From an uncultured Desulfobulbus sp. (lineage in GTDB: Bacteria; Desulfobacterota; Desulfobulbia; Desulfobulbales; Desulfobulbaceae), in contig NZ_OY762276.1 of assembly GCF_963665445.1 (NCBI RefSeq), positions 4,830,601-4,894,600 of the forward strand: DNA of 64,000 bases, read 5' to 3'. This document shows, in pieces, positions 1-10,233 of this stretch. The notes beneath the pieces are model-generated. The model did not search any database. It saw nothing but the letters and a program-made list of their open reading frames with translations, and was not told the origin of the DNA. Numbering within the stretch: position 1 is the first letter of the stretch; every line of letters begins with the position of its first letter. The position numbers and the translations under genes are program-made.

Positions 1-2
1 AG

Positions 3-1961
3 GTGGCCGGGGCGGCAACGGCAGGCAACGAATATTTTGATCTGGATATTACCCAGCTGATGAATATCACCGTGACCTCGGTGGCCAAGCGTGACCAGCG
101 GCTGGCCGATGCGCCGGCTGCGGTGTTCGTCATTACCCAGGAAGATATCCGGCGATCCGGGGTGACGAATATCGCCGACGCCCTGGCCATGGCACCGGGC
201 ATTCAGGTGGCGCAGATCTCCGCCTCCAAGTGGTCGGTCTCCTCCCGGGGGTTTGCCGGTTATACCTCCAACAAACTGCTGGTCCTTATCGATGGCCGTT
301 CGGTCTATTCTCCAGCCTACAGTGGGGTGTTCTGGGATGCGCAGAATGTCATGCTCGAGGATATCGACCGGATCGAGGTCGTTCGCGGCCCCGGAGGAAC
401 GCTTTGGGGGGCCAATGCAGTCAACGGCGTGATCAATATCCTCACCAAAAAGGCGCAGGAGACCGAGGGCGGATTGGTTCGGACCAGTTTGGGGGCCGAG
501 GGGGCATTGTCAACGGCCGGTCGCTACGGTGGTAAGATCTCCGAGAACACCTTTGCCCGTTTTTACGCGAGTTATGACAAGTTCGGCGGTGAACGTTTGA
601 GCTCCAGCGAAACGGACAGCAACGACGACTGGCAGCGCAAACAGACGGGCTTCCGGATGGATGGGCAACCTGGCAGTGCAAGCACGTGGACCCTGCAGGG
701 CGATCTCTACCAAAACGAGGGAAATCAGTGGGTCTACCCCTACTATACGAGTGCCTCCGCGACTCCTGTATGGCTCGATGACGACTGGGACAGCAAGGGA
801 GGGAATATTCTCGGACGTTGGCGGCAGGAGTTCAGCGGTGATCAGGCGCTCACCTTCAAGGCCTACTATGATTACAACAAACGGAGCGATGCGGTCTACA
901 ACCTTGAGTTTAAGACCCTCGATCTTGATCTCCAATATGAAGCCAGGCCGGGGCAGCGGCAGATCCTGACCATGGGCGCGGGATACCGGTCCATACACGG
1001 AAAATTTGATGAGACCTATCAGGTGAGCCTGCCCGGCCGCAGTGATAACCTGTACAGTGCCTTTTTTCAGGACGAAATCAACCTTGTGGCCGATCGTCTT
1101 TGGTTGACCTTGGGGACAAAGTACGAGCACAACGACTATACCGGCAGTGAATGGCAGCCAAACGCCAAGCTCTTGTGGAAACCCAAGGAGAATCACTCCC
1201 TGTGGGCATCGGCGGCCCGTGCGGTGCGCACCCCATCCATTGTCGAACAGTATGGCCGGGTGCTCATGGGACGATATCAGTTATTTCCAACTGCTATCAC
1301 GGATCTGAACTTTGTCGGCAATGAGGACTTCGACTCCGAGATTGTCAATGCCTACGAATTTGGCTACCGTTGGCAGGCCACCAAAAAACTCTCTTTTGAT
1401 CTGGCCCTGTTTTATAATGATTACGATGAGATTTACACGATCAGCCCCGACTACAGCGGTTTCCCCCTTGCGATCAACAATTATTTTGTCAATGCGCAAT
1501 CGGGCGATGGCAAGGGCTTTGAGCTTGCGGTCGACTGGCAGGCCGCTTCTTGGCTTTCTTTTGCCCTGGCCTACGCCTATCTGGAGACCGATTTGACCAC
1601 CGAGGCCTGGGTTGGTACCCAGGCAGGAAGTGATTGGGTGGCCAAATCCGCGCCACAAAATCAGGTTTCGCTGCGTTCCTCGATCGCCCTTGCTGAAGAT
1701 TGGCGACTCAACCTCTGGTTGCGCTATGTGGATCAGATCTCCTGTCGCAACTCAGCCAACCTCCTGGGGGATCCTGTAAAGATTGATGACTACGTCGTGT
1801 TCAACGCCAATATCATTTGGACCCCAAGCAAAAATATGGAATTCATGCTGGCCGGCCAGAATCTCACCGACAGCGGGCAGTTACGCTATTTGTCGGAATA
1901 TCAGACTCCGGCCACGGAAGTCGAACGCATGGTTTATGGCAAGTTTACCTGGCGGTTTTAA
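3..1961 (+). CDS. TonB-dependent outer-membrane receptor (5' end cut by window)
   Basis: This is an outer-membrane TonB-dependent receptor of about 650 visible residues. The plug domain spans roughly residues 35-150, with DAPAAVFVITQEDIRRSG, then LVLIDGRSVY and VRGPGGTLWGANAVNGVINI, all typical plug segments. The rest alternates short turns and aromatic-rich strands of a 22-strand barrel and ends in F (YGKFTWRF), the usual outer-membrane assembly signal. No signal peptide is visible, so the real start lies upstream of the window and the GTG at position 3 is only the first in-frame codon. A YfiR-like periplasmic protein and a hybrid kinase follow closely, suggesting the receptor feeds a signalling system. 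The ligand cannot be told from sequence. Confidence 0.92.
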   Translation: MAGAATAGNEYFDLDITQLMNITVTSVAKRDQRLADAPAAVFVITQEDIRRSGVTNIADALAMAPGIQVAQISASKWSVSSRGFAGYTSNKLLVLIDGRSVYSPAYSGVFWDAQNVMLEDIDRIEVVRGPGGTLWGANAVNGVINILTKKAQETEGGLVRTSLGAEGALSTAGRYGGKISENTFARFYASYDKFGGERLSSSETDSNDDWQRKQTGFRMDGQPGSASTWTLQGDLYQNEGNQWVYPYYTSASATPVWLDDDWDSKGGNILGRWRQEFSGDQALTFKAYYDYNKRSDAVYNLEFKTLDLDLQYEARPGQRQILTMGAGYRSIHGKFDETYQVSLPGRSDNLYSAFFQDEINLVADRLWLTLGTKYEHNDYTGSEWQPNAKLLWKPKENHSLWASAARAVRTPSIVEQYGRVLMGRYQLFPTAITDLNFVGNEDFDSEIVNAYEFGYRWQATKKLSFDLALFYNDYDEIYTISPDYSGFPLAINNYFVNAQSGDGKGFELAVDWQAASWLSFALAYAYLETDLTTEAWVGTQAGSDWVAKSAPQNQVSLRSSIALAEDWRLNLWLRYVDQISCRNSANLLGDPVKIDDYVVFNANIIWTPSKNMEFMLAGQNLTDSGQLRYLSEYQTPATEVERMVYGKFTWRF

Positions 1962-1982
1962 CCCTCTACTACGGCAACTTCA

Positions 1983-2525
1983 GTGCTGAGACGAACTCGA
2001 ATCTCTATCATACTCCTTGTGGCTGGGTTGATCTGTTGCTGGAGTGCGCCAATCTCCAGGGCGGAGCAGGCGGATGTTGAGTACAAGGTCAAGGCAGCGT
2101 TCTTGCTCAACTTTGCCCGGTTTGTTACCTGGCCCGCGGCTGCGGAACGCTCAGGACCGTTTTCCTTGTGCATTGTCGGTGGTGATCCCTTCGGCGATGC
2201 GCTGAGCGGAATTGAAGCCAAGAAGGTCGGGGGCAAAAACGTGCAGCTTCGTTTTCCTGCAGCCAACGCCAAGGAGTTGGGGCAGTGCCAGATGTTGTTT
2301 GTCAGCAAGTCGGAGGCGGCTAATATTGCAAAAATTTTCAAGATGATCGACGGCAAATCAGTGGTGACGGTCAGTGATGTTCCAGGATTTAGCGATGCAG
2401 GCGGGATCTTTGAATTCAAGGACCAACGCGGCCGCCTCTCCTTTATGGTCAACAACTCGAAAGCAAAGGCCCAAGGGCTGAATATCAGTTCTTCCTTGCT
2501 CAATTTGGCGGTTGACGTACTGTAA
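1983..2525 (+). CDS. YfiR-family (DUF4154) periplasmic protein
   Basis: This 180-residue protein has an N-terminal signal peptide (basic RRTR, hydrophobic core at about 8-22, cleavage near SRA-EQ). The body matches the YfiR/DUF4154 family: it opens with a [24 protein letters not shown] segment and closes with [21 protein letters not shown]. In Pseudomonas YfiR is a periplasmic inhibitor of the CHASE8-HAMP-GGDEF protein YfiN. Here the next gene is a kinase with a similar periplasmic sensor, so this protein probably regulates that kinase (inference). The start is a GTG 22 bases after the receptor stop, and the stop lies 4 bases before the preferred kinase ATG, so the three genes look co-transcribed. 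Confidence 0.85.
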   Translation: MLRRTRISIILLVAGLICCWSAPISRAEQADVEYKVKAAFLLNFARFVTWPAAAERSGPFSLCIVGGDPFGDALSGIEAKKVGGKNVQLRFPAANAKELGQCQMLFVSKSEAANIAKIFKMIDGKSVVTVSDVPGFSDAGGIFEFKDQRGRLSFMVNNSKAKAQGLNISSSLLNLAVDVL

Positions 2526-2529
2526 GGGT

Positions 2530-5355
2530 ATGAAAACCTGGTTTGCGCATCTTCCCATACGCTATAAGCTGCATCTGATTGTGCTGCTGGCCTGCACCAT
2601 TGCGCTCTTTTTGGTGATGGTCGGCTCGTTTACCGGCCAATGGTTCATGGTTCGCCAGCAGAACGCGGATGAGGTCCGGACCCTGGGGCGCGTCATTGCC
2701 GGAAACTGCAGTGCAGGCGTCGCTTTTGAGGATCGGACCGCCCTGCGCGGTATCGTCCGCACCCTGGCTGCCAAACCCAATGTGATCGTGGCGCGGGTGT
2801 ATGCGGTTCAGGGGACGTTGTTGGCCGGTTATGAAAATCCGCAGTTGCTGCATAAACACCAGGATGTCGACAGTCTCAAGGCACTCTCCTTTGATGGCTT
2901 TCGCTACAGGCGACAGGCGGCCGAGCTGCTCGAGCCGATAACCCTTGAGAAAGAGACCATCGGCTATCTCTACCTCATGGTGAGCATGGAGGAGGTCGAC
3001 CGCAATCTTCTCTGGCTGGGCCTGCTGATGATCGGCATGCTGTTGTGCGGGCTTGCCATCGCCACGCTCTTTTCCCGGCAGCTGCTGCGGGGCATTATCG
3101 GCTCGATAAGCCAGCTCTCCGAGATCATGCAGCATATTCGGAAAAATCGCGATTACACGGTGCGCTCCCCCCTGACCAGCAAGGATGAACTGGGACTGCT
3201 CTCCGATGGCTTTAACGCCATGATCGGCCAGATTCAGGAGCGGGATGCCTATCTGGAGGAGCAGGTCGAAGAGCGAACCCACGACCTCCTGGCCGCCAAG
3301 GAGGCTGCCGAGGCAGCCAACCAGGCCAAGAGTCTGTTCTTGGCCAACATGAGCCACGAGATTCGCACCCCGATGAATGCGATCATCGGTATGACCCGGC
3401 TCGCCCTGGATCAGCAGACCGATCCCTCGCAACGCAAGCTGCTGCAAACGGTGAAGAACTCGGCGGACAGTCTGCTGGGTATTCTCAACGATATTCTCGA
3501 TTTTTCCAAGATTGAGGCTGGGCAGTTTCTATTAACCAAGAAATCCTTTCTTCTTCGCCAGGTGTTGGAGACCGTCCTCTCCACCATGCATGTACCGGCG
3601 GTGGAAAAGGGGCTGAAGATTGAACTGGTCGAAGAGAAGAACTTGCCCAAGGTCCTTGTCGGGGATGATTTGCGTTTGCGGCAGATTTTCTTCAATTTGG
3701 TGGGCAATGCCGTCAAGTTTACCGACCAGGGGACGATCACCATTCGACTTGAAGAGCTGACAAGTGAAGCGACGCCCGGCTGGTGCATGCTGCACGCGAG
3801 CGTCACCGATACCGGTATCGGCATCGAGCCGGAAAAACAGGAAAAGATCTTCAACACCTTTGAACAGGCCGATGGTTCCTATGTGCGCAAATACGGAGGC
3901 ACCGGTCTGGGCCTGACCATCAGTCGACAGCTGGCGGAGATGATGGGCGGGAATATGTGGGTGGAGAGCGTTCCCGGCGAGGGCAGCACCTTCCACTTTA
4001 CCCTGAAAATGGAATTGGGGGAGGAGGGACAGCTTGAGGAGGAACTGGCGGACATTGCTGGCAAGGTGCAGCGGATCGTCGGCTTGCGCATTCTGGTGGT
4101 GGATGACAACGAGGTCAATCGTGATCTTGCCCGGATGGTTCTTGAGCGTGATCACAAGGTCGAGGTTGCGGACAATGGCCTGGGGGCCCTGCACAAGTTG
4201 GCTGCGGGCCTAGGGGTTGACGTGGTCTTGATGGATGTGCAGATGCCGGTGATGGATGGTTTGACCGCCACCCAGATCATCCGTGCCATGGAACAGGGGG
4301 AGACGAGTGTCGTTTCTTTGGACGAGAACCTGGAGGCCGGCCTGAGGGAGCGTCTCAACGGAGGACACCTGCCGATTATCGCGATGACGGCACATGCCAT
4401 GGGCGGCGATCAGGATATGTGCCTCAAGGCGGGTATGGATGAATATGTCACTAAACCCTTTAATCCCGAACAGTTACTCGCGGCGCTGATGTCGCTCAAG
4501 GACCTGAAGGCGGGCACCTGGTGCCTCCTTGCAGAACAACCGCCCGGCCAATCTCCCGTGGAGGCCGTGCAGGAGGGGGAAGAACCGGCCACCGTGGGAC
4601 AGGTTCGCTCGTACCTCCATGCTTCAGCCCATTTTTCCCTGGAACAGGTGGAACGCTTGCTCACCACCTCGCGAAAGAGTGTCACCAAACTGCTCCAGAC
4701 CAGCCAAGACGCGCTAGCACATGGCGATTTTCAGGAGTTGGGCCTGGCAGCGCACACGATCAAGGGGACCTTGCTCCAGTGTGGCCTCAGCGGATGGGCC
4801 AAACGGGCGCAGCATCTGTTTGAGTTGGCCAAGCAGGAGGCGAACGAGGCGGCGTCCGTTGAGCTGGCGTATCTGCAGGAGGGAATAGGCAATTTGGTTA
4901 TTGCTGCGGAGGGTGAGCAGGAAAACGCGGCTGCCAAGGCATCGGAGGACGTTCAGCCGCGGAGAGAGGCTCGGGCCCGGATTTTGGTGATGGAAGACGA
5001 AGAGGTCATCCGCGAGGTCGTCTGTGGCATGTTCCAGTATCTGGGCTGTGTCTGTGATCTGGCCGTCAACGGCCAGGAGGGCGTGGAGTTGTATGCCGAG
5101 TCGGTAGGGGAGGGACATCCCTACGATCTGGTCATGACCGATCTGCAGGTGAGTGATGGGATGGGAGGGCTGGATATGGCCCAACACATTTTGGAGCTCG
5201 ACCCCCAGGCCCGACTGTTTGTCAGCAGTGCCGATGCCCAGGATCGGGTTATGCGAGAGTATCGCGAGTACGGCTTTTTAGGGAAGGTGAAAAAACCGTA
5301 CTCGGTGCAGAATCTTGCCGCAATGCTTGAGGATCTGTTGGATAAACCGCAATAA
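2530..5355 (+). CDS. Hybrid sensor histidine kinase (HAMP-HisKA-HATPase-REC-HPt-REC)
   Basis: This 941-residue membrane kinase has a TM helix at about 13-35, a periplasmic CHASE8-like sensor of about 120 residues, and a second TM at about 160-180. HAMP and a short coiled coil follow, then HisKA with the phosphorylated His276 in [14 protein letters not shown]. The ATPase domain shows N, G1 (DTGIGI) and G2 (GGTGLGL) boxes. The first receiver has acceptor Asp569 (LMDVQMP), the HPt domain has His742 ([13 protein letters not shown]), and the second receiver has Asp871 (MTDLQVSD). The parts suggest an internal phosphorelay, but no DNA-binding output domain is present, so the final target is unknown. 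An in-frame TTG at 2512 overlaps the upstream gene. The ATG at 2530 was chosen as the more natural start. Confidence 0.9.
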   Translation: MKTWFAHLPIRYKLHLIVLLACTIALFLVMVGSFTGQWFMVRQQNADEVRTLGRVIAGNCSAGVAFEDRTALRGIVRTLAAKPNVIVARVYAVQGTLLAGYENPQLLHKHQDVDSLKALSFDGFRYRRQAAELLEPITLEKETIGYLYLMVSMEEVDRNLLWLGLLMIGMLLCGLAIATLFSRQLLRGIIGSISQLSEIMQHIRKNRDYTVRSPLTSKDELGLLSDGFNAMIGQIQERDAYLEEQVEERTHDLLAAKEAAEAANQAKSLFLANMSHEIRTPMNAIIGMTRLALDQQTDPSQRKLLQTVKNSADSLLGILNDILDFSKIEAGQFLLTKKSFLLRQVLETVLSTMHVPAVEKGLKIELVEEKNLPKVLVGDDLRLRQIFFNLVGNAVKFTDQGTITIRLEELTSEATPGWCMLHASVTDTGIGIEPEKQEKIFNTFEQADGSYVRKYGGTGLGLTISRQLAEMMGGNMWVESVPGEGSTFHFTLKMELGEEGQLEEELADIAGKVQRIVGLRILVVDDNEVNRDLARMVLERDHKVEVADNGLGALHKLAAGLGVDVVLMDVQMPVMDGLTATQIIRAMEQGETSVVSLDENLEAGLRERLNGGHLPIIAMTAHAMGGDQDMCLKAGMDEYVTKPFNPEQLLAALMSLKDLKAGTWCLLAEQPPGQSPVEAVQEGEEPATVGQVRSYLHASAHFSLEQVERLLTTSRKSVTKLLQTSQDALAHGDFQELGLAAHTIKGTLLQCGLSGWAKRAQHLFELAKQEANEAASVELAYLQEGIGNLVIAAEGEQENAAAKASEDVQPRREARARILVMEDEEVIREVVCGMFQYLGCVCDLAVNGQEGVELYAESVGEGHPYDLVMTDLQVSDGMGGLDMAQHILELDPQARLFVSSADAQDRVMREYREYGFLGKVKKPYSVQNLAAMLEDLLDKPQ

Positions 5356-5379
5356 TCGCCTGGCTCGACGACTTTGCCG

Positions 5380-5721
5380 TCAGCCTGGAGGCCAGGTCAT
5401 GTCGCGGCCGCCGAGGACATGCATGTGCAGATGGAACACCGTCTGCCCAGCCTGGGCACCGTTATTGAAAACCACTCGAAAGTGGGGAATGTTTTCTTTG
5501 TGGGCGAGTTCACTGCCCACCCGCATCATTTTTCCTACCACCTGCTCGTCTTCCGCGTTGACTCCCGTTGGCCCGCTGATGTGTTTTTTGGGGATGACCA
5601 GAAAATGGACCGGCGCCTGGGGGGCGATGTCGCGAAAGGCGAGAATATCTTCGTCCTCATAGAGTTTGGCCGCAGGGATCTCTCCGCGGATAATTTTGCA
5701 AAACAGGCAATTGTCAGGCAT
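5380..5721 (-). CDS. hinT: HIT family protein (HinT-like purine nucleoside phosphoramidase)
   Basis: This 113-residue cytosolic protein is of the HIT superfamily. The triad HLHMH at residues 97-101, preceded by NNGAQAGQTVF, is the nucleotide-phosphate-hydrolysing motif of HinT-type enzymes, which cleave adenosine phosphoramidates and aminoacyl-AMP-like compounds. An N-terminal CLFCKI pair (C5, C8) is common in bacterial HinT and may bind zinc. Length and start (MPDNCLFC) fit the family. It is convergent with the hybrid kinase, whose stop lies 24 bases away. The upstream unknown gene on the same strand ends 27 bases before this start, so the two may share a transcript. Confidence 0.93.
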   Translation of the reverse strand: MPDNCLFCKIIRGEIPAAKLYEDEDILAFRDIAPQAPVHFLVIPKKHISGPTGVNAEDEQVVGKMMRVGSELAHKENIPHFRVVFNNGAQAGQTVFHLHMHVLGGRDMTWPPG

Positions 5722-5748
5722 GTGGGCACCTCATTGCAGGAATAAAGG

Positions 5749-6366
5749 TTATCGTGGTGTACCGACCCGTGGCAGCATGTGAAACACCAGGGTGTTGTTG
5801 GTCGCGGCAATTTTCACCGGATCCATGGCGATGGGAATGGATTTGTTCCCTACCCGAATATTGAGTGATTCCAAGGCATCAAGATCAACCTGATATTCCC
5901 GGCCGGTCAAGGCGCCGAGCACGGTGGCCAGATCATCTCCGCCGTTTGCCGAATCAGGGAAAGAAGGGGTCACGTAGAGTTTGCGATGGGCCCTGTCAAA
6001 ACGGGTTTTTAGGTTGCAGGTGACCGGCAACCGGACCTCGCCCAAACGCAGTTGGAAATTCTGACCTGCGAGGCTGGTGGTCACCAGCAGGTTGCGTCCG
6101 GCGAGAACGCCACGTACTGTGATGATATCGTTGGCCATGGCCAGGTGGCTCATCGATTCCAGGATGATGTCTCCCTGCAGGCGTCGGCTTTGCGAGGGGA
6201 TCTCAAGGGGCAGCATCTGCTGCACCGAGCTGAGGACGGTGGCTGCGGGCAGGGTGAGCACAATGCTGTTTCCCTGGTTGCAGGGGGCGGAACTCACCAG
6301 GGAGAAGACCAGCAGCAGCGTAAGGAACAGGGAGCCGATGAGACGGAGGGTTTTATGCTTGACCAT
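5749..6366 (-). CDS. Predicted secreted protein of unknown function
   Basis: I do not recognise this 205-residue protein. It starts with a clear Sec signal peptide (MVKHKTLR, then a hydrophobic run to about residue 26, APCNQG). The cysteine at about 29 raises the possibility of a lipoprotein, but the lipobox (SSAPC) is imperfect. The mature part is rich in alternating hydrophobic and polar stretches such as IVLTLPAATVLSSVQ and NLLVTTSLAGQNFQL, suggesting a beta-rich, possibly lipid- or membrane-associated domain. It has no catalytic motif that I can name. It lies just upstream of the HIT gene on the same strand, and the 247-base gap above it separates it from the helicase on the other strand. 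Confidence 0.75.
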   Translation of the reverse strand: MVKHKTLRLIGSLFLTLLLVFSLVSSAPCNQGNSIVLTLPAATVLSSVQQMLPLEIPSQSRRLQGDIILESMSHLAMANDIITVRGVLAGRNLLVTTSLAGQNFQLRLGEVRLPVTCNLKTRFDRAHRKLYVTPSFPDSANGGDDLATVLGALTGREYQVDLDALESLNIRVGNKSIPIAMDPVKIAATNNTLVFHMLPRVGTPR

Positions 6367-6613
6367 GAGCTGAAAACAGGAAATGGTGGAGGCCGGAAGC
6401 CGCCACTCCCGCTTTGGGGCGGGTGTTCAGGCTATGCCTTGGTACTCATTGCCGGGGAGTTTGCACGCCTCCCCAAAACGATCTGCAGTATAAACAGCTT
6501 TGTTGTCCTTGGGGCAAAAAGTTTTGCAAGCGACAAAAGTATATTAAAATGCTCTATTTTCATCTCTCTGTCAAGGTGACCCGTGGATTGATCGTGAAAA
6601 AGCAGGGGGCCCC

Positions 6614-8008
6614 TTGCCCGAATTGACCATGGCTGATTCCCCCAAAGTGCAGCAGATTCCGTTGATCCTCGAGGTCAGCCATGAGTGCCGGCTCATCGGG
6701 GCCGACGACCAGGTGCTGGCCGCCCTCCGCCGGGAACTCACCATCGACAATCCGAAATATCAGGCAGCCAAACAGTTCGGCCGCTGGATCGGCAAACAGC
6801 TGAAACCTCAGCTGTTCTTTTTTCGCGAGGAGGCGGGAGCCCTTGTCTTTCCCCGCGGATTCGGCAACCAGGCGGTGCGGATTTGCCGCCAGTTCACGGG
6901 CAGTGCGCCTCTTGTACAGGATAAGAGGTGCGTCTCTGCTGAGATTGAGTTGCGCTTTCAGGGGGAACTCCGTCCCTACCAGCAGCAGGCCGTCGATGCG
7001 GTGACCAGTCGTTCCTTTGGGGTGTTGGAGGCCGGAACAGGTTCGGGCAAGACAATCATGGCCCTGGCAGTCATTGCCCATCGTCGCCAGCCAACGCTTA
7101 TTTTGGTGCACTCCAAGGAGCTGATGTACCAGTGGCAGGAGCGTATCCGCACCTTTCTCGGCATGGAGGCCGGTTTGGCCGGAGACGGTCGCCTCCAGAT
7201 TGAACAGCTGACCGTGGCCATTGTCAACACGGCCAAAAAACACCTGGCCACCCTGCCGCCCCAATTTGGTCAGATTGTGGTCGATGAATGTCATCGGGTG
7301 CCGGCATCGCTGTTCACCGAGGTGGTTGCCGCCTTTGACTGCCGCTACATGCTGGGATTGTCGGCCACAGCCTTTCGCCGGGAAGACGGCATGACCCGCC
7401 TGATCTACATGACCATGGGGGAACGGGTCCATAGGGTGGACAGTCGAGTCCTGGAGACCAGCGGCGCGGTGCTGCGGCCGAAATTTGACCAGCGGTCCAC
7501 TGGATTTTTCTATGCCTATCAAGGTGAATACGCTACCCTGATCAAGGCACTCACCAAAGACAGGGGCCGCAACCTGCAGATCGTCGAGGATGTCTGCGCT
7601 CGGCTCGCATCGGAGCATGCGGGTACGGTCCTGGTGGTCTCGGATCGGGTGGAACACTGCCAGACACTGGCCGAATCGTTGCTGTCCCGTTCGGTCCCGG
7701 TGGCTGTCCTCTCCGGGCGGACACCGCCGGAGGAGAGGTTTCGTGTTGTCAGCGATGTGCGTGAAAACAGGGTGCAGGTGCTGGTGTCCACCCTGCAGCT
7801 TATCGGCGAGGGGTTTGACTGTCCCGGCCTGTCCACCCTGGTCCTGGCCACGCCGATCAAATTCGAGGGGCGGCTCTTGCAGGTCGTGGGGAGAATCATG
7901 CGTCCGGCCGAGGGCAAGCAGCCCTTGGTCATCGATTATGTTGACGAACAGATACCGGTGCTGCGTCGTTCCGCGGCCAGTCGCAAATCCGTGTTTTTTA
8001 CCTGGTGA
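6614..8008 (+). CDS. DEAD/DEAH-box superfamily 2 helicase
   Basis: This 464-residue SF2 helicase resembles the ResIII/XPB-like group. Walker A is GTGSGKT (about residue 141), motif II is DECH (about 223), motif III is LSAT and motif VI is QVVGRIMRP (about 421). The segment IEQLTVAIVNTAKKHL is the expected motif Ib region. About 110 residues before the ATPase core form a unique N-terminal domain, possibly for substrate recognition. It probably acts on DNA or RNA in repair or maintenance, but the substrate is unknown. A TTG at 6614 has a purine-rich stretch (agggggcc) just upstream. The ATG at 6629 is the alternative start and would remove five residues. Confidence 0.88.
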   Translation: MPELTMADSPKVQQIPLILEVSHECRLIGADDQVLAALRRELTIDNPKYQAAKQFGRWIGKQLKPQLFFFREEAGALVFPRGFGNQAVRICRQFTGSAPLVQDKRCVSAEIELRFQGELRPYQQQAVDAVTSRSFGVLEAGTGSGKTIMALAVIAHRRQPTLILVHSKELMYQWQERIRTFLGMEAGLAGDGRLQIEQLTVAIVNTAKKHLATLPPQFGQIVVDECHRVPASLFTEVVAAFDCRYMLGLSATAFRREDGMTRLIYMTMGERVHRVDSRVLETSGAVLRPKFDQRSTGFFYAYQGEYATLIKALTKDRGRNLQIVEDVCARLASEHAGTVLVVSDRVEHCQTLAESLLSRSVPVAVLSGRTPPEERFRVVSDVRENRVQVLVSTLQLIGEGFDCPGLSTLVLATPIKFEGRLLQVVGRIMRPAEGKQPLVIDYVDEQIPVLRRSAASRKSVFFTW

Positions 8009-8224
8009 CCGGAATGTCGATCAATCTCCTTGTCTTTTTGTTCTTCTTCAGGTAAATAATACCCCTTTTATCCCCACCGTCTGAAGGCCTGACACCACCG
8101 TCGCAGCACAACGCCTCTGCCTCTCACTCGGTACGTACCTCAACGCGTTCAATTTCCCGTGTATTCCGGGATTCCTTTTTTAAATCAGCTTAACATAAAG
8201 CCCCGAGAGCGGGGTGGGAGCAGT

Positions 8225-10024
8225 ATGGATCAGCAGTTTATTCGCAATGTCGCTATTATTGCCCATGTCGACCACGGCAAAACCACCTTGGTTGACCAAC
8301 TCTTTCGCCACAGTGGTATGTTTCGCGAAAACCAGCAGGTGGCGGAGCGGCTCATGGATTCCATGGATCTGGAGCGGGAACGCGGCATCACCATTGCCTC
8401 GAAAAACGGTTCGTACACCTACGGCGACTACCAGATCAACATCATCGATACCCCGGGCCATGCCGATTTCGGCGGTCAGGTTGAACGGGTTTTGCGTATG
8501 GCCGACGGCGCCGTGCTCCTGGTCGATGCCCAGGAAGGCCCCATGCCGCAGACCTTTTTCGTGGTCAAGAAGGCCCTTGCCGCCGGTCTGCCGATTCTGG
8601 TGGTGGTCAACAAGATCGACAAGCCCGCAGCCCGTTGCGACTGGGTTGTCGATCAGGTCTTCGGCCTGCTGGACCGGCTCGATGCTCCGGATCATATTCT
8701 TGACTTTCCGGTGGTCTATGCCTCGGCCAAGGCCGGCTATGCCCTGGTTGAGCCCGATGACCCTGTCACCCCGGAAAGCGGTATGCAGGCTGTTTCCGAA
8801 ATGATCGTCAAGCATGTTCCGCCGCCTGCGGGGGATGCGGATGCCCCCCTGCAGCTGCAGGTCAACACCATCGACTATTCGCCCTATATGGGACGTCTGG
8901 GCATCGGCAAGATCGTCAACGGCAAGTTGGATTTGCGCACTCCCCTGGCCGTGGCCCGTCGTGACGGTTCGATCTCACCGGTGCGGATCAACAAGATTTT
9001 TGGGTTCAGCGGTTCCACCAAGGTGCCGGTGGACAGCGCCTCGGTCGGCGACATCGTTGCCGTTGCCGGCATGGAGGACGTCACCGTGGGCGTGACCTTC
9101 ACCGACCCGGCCAATCCTCAGCCCCTGCCGCTGATTGAGATCGATCCGCCCACCATCTCGATGAATTTCATTCCCAACGATTCCCCCTTTGCCGGGCAGG
9201 ACGGCAAGTTCGTTACTTCGCGCCATCTCGAGGACCGGCTCAGCCGGGAAACCCTTTCCGACGTGGCACTGCAGGTCGAACCCCTGACCGAGGGCGTGGG
9301 CTATCGCGTCTCCGGTCGTGGAGAGTTGCATCTTTCCATTCTTATTGAGAAAATGCGCCGGGAGGAGTATGAGTTCCAGGTAACCCGTCCCCAGGTGATC
9401 ATGCGCGAGGTCGACGGCCAGCTGATGGAGCCCTACGAGGAGCTGTCGGTGGATGTGGACGAGCAGTTCCAGGGCGTGGTCATCGAAAAGCTGGGCAAGC
9501 TTAAAGGGGTGATGACCGACATGGTGGTGGAGAAGGAGATGACCCGGATGAAGTTCAAGATCCCCACCCGCGGTCTTCTCGGCTATCGTTCGGTCTTCAT
9601 GACCGACACCCGCGGTATGGGGGTGATGAACTATATTTTTGCCGAGTGGGGCCCCTATGCCGGCGACATCCAGAACCGGGTCAACGGGGTGATGATCGTC
9701 AAGGAACCCTGCACCACCGTGGCCTATGCCCTGTTTAACCTCCAGGACCGCGGCAAGCTCTTCCTCGGTCCCGGAATCGACGTCTATCCCGGTATGATCA
9801 TCGGCGAGCATTGTCGGCCCGCGGATTTGATCGTCAACCCGGCCAAGGGCAAGAAGCTGACCAACATGCGTGCCTCGGGTTCGGATGAAGCGGTTATTCT
9901 GACGCCGCCGGTTGACATGAGTCTTGAGGACTGCATATCGTACATCAATGATGATGAACTGGTGGAAGTTACACCCAAGGCTATTCGTCTACGCAAACGC
10001 AAGGACGCCAAAATCCGGGGATAA
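8225..10024 (+). CDS. typA: Translational GTPase TypA/BipA
   Basis: This 599-residue ribosome-associated GTPase is of the EF-G/LepA superfamily. The G1 motif AHVDHGKTT, the switch region ERGITI, G3 [10 protein letters not shown] and G4 NKID are all present. They are followed by domain II, the EF-G-like domains and the BipA-specific C-terminal domain ending in KRKDAKIRG. TypA supports 50S assembly and stress or low-temperature growth. The ATG at 8225 is preceded by gggtgggag and gives the usual N-terminus [22 protein letters not shown] at 8159 would add 22 atypical residues. The short selenoprotein candidate begins 24 bases after the stop. Confidence 0.97.
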   Translation: MDQQFIRNVAIIAHVDHGKTTLVDQLFRHSGMFRENQQVAERLMDSMDLERERGITIASKNGSYTYGDYQINIIDTPGHADFGGQVERVLRMADGAVLLVDAQEGPMPQTFFVVKKALAAGLPILVVVNKIDKPAARCDWVVDQVFGLLDRLDAPDHILDFPVVYASAKAGYALVEPDDPVTPESGMQAVSEMIVKHVPPPAGDADAPLQLQVNTIDYSPYMGRLGIGKIVNGKLDLRTPLAVARRDGSISPVRINKIFGFSGSTKVPVDSASVGDIVAVAGMEDVTVGVTFTDPANPQPLPLIEIDPPTISMNFIPNDSPFAGQDGKFVTSRHLEDRLSRETLSDVALQVEPLTEGVGYRVSGRGELHLSILIEKMRREEYEFQVTRPQVIMREVDGQLMEPYEELSVDVDEQFQGVVIEKLGKLKGVMTDMVVEKEMTRMKFKIPTRGLLGYRSVFMTDTRGMGVMNYIFAEWGPYAGDIQNRVNGVMIVKEPCTTVAYALFNLQDRGKLFLGPGIDVYPGMIIGEHCRPADLIVNPAKGKKLTNMRASGSDEAVILTPPVDMSLEDCISYINDDELVEVTPKAIRLRKRKDAKIRG

Positions 10025-10048
10025 GCGTTGTCTCCCCGGGGAGGGGAT

Positions 10049-10210
10049 ATGAAAGAGCTCGTCATGCTGGGGGCCGCAGTGATCGCAGCCATCACCACCT
10101 TTGCGGTGATTCTTCGCCGCACTGGTGGCGAGTGCATGCCCTGACTGCTGATGTACGGCTCCGCAGGTGCGGGGCTGATCGCTTATCTGGTCTTAAAAAC
10201 ACTCCTGTAG
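10049..10210 (+). CDS. Candidate small membrane selenoprotein (in-frame UGA = Sec)
   Basis: This 53-codon ORF is normally invisible because codon 32 (10142-10144) is TGA. Reading it as selenocysteine gives a CxxU motif (Cys29-Met-Pro-Sec32). The frame then stays open as a hydrophobic segment (LLMYGSAGAGLIAYLVL) to a TAG at 10208. The N-terminal half is also a membrane helix (about residues 4-22) followed by RR, so the product would be a two-helix hairpin with the redox motif between the helices. A strong Shine-Dalgarno (ggagggg) precedes the ATG. A 7-bp stem with AGGU loop begins 13 bases after the UGA. I recognise no family. The alternative is a 31-residue peptide ending at the TGA. Confidence 0.72.
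10158..10175 (+). promoter_or_regulatory. Putative bacterial SECIS element
   Basis: The stem 10158-10164 pairs over 7 bp (one U-G) with 10169-10175, closing the tetraloop AGGU. The loop starts 20 bases after the UGA at 10142-10144. Known bacterial SECIS hairpins have their apical loop about 16-37 bases after the UGA with a G in the first two loop positions. The E. coli fdhF element also presents AGGU in its loop. This element meets those rules by inspection. No folding program was run. Confidence 0.7.
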
Positions 10211-10233
10211 AGTTGTTCTCCTGTTGAGGGGTC

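Noticed and set aside
6414..6626. Cys-rich 70-codon ORF in the gap before the helicase
   Set aside because: The start lacks a ribosome site, and the frame overlaps the helicase start. The cysteines are scattered with no repeated motif.
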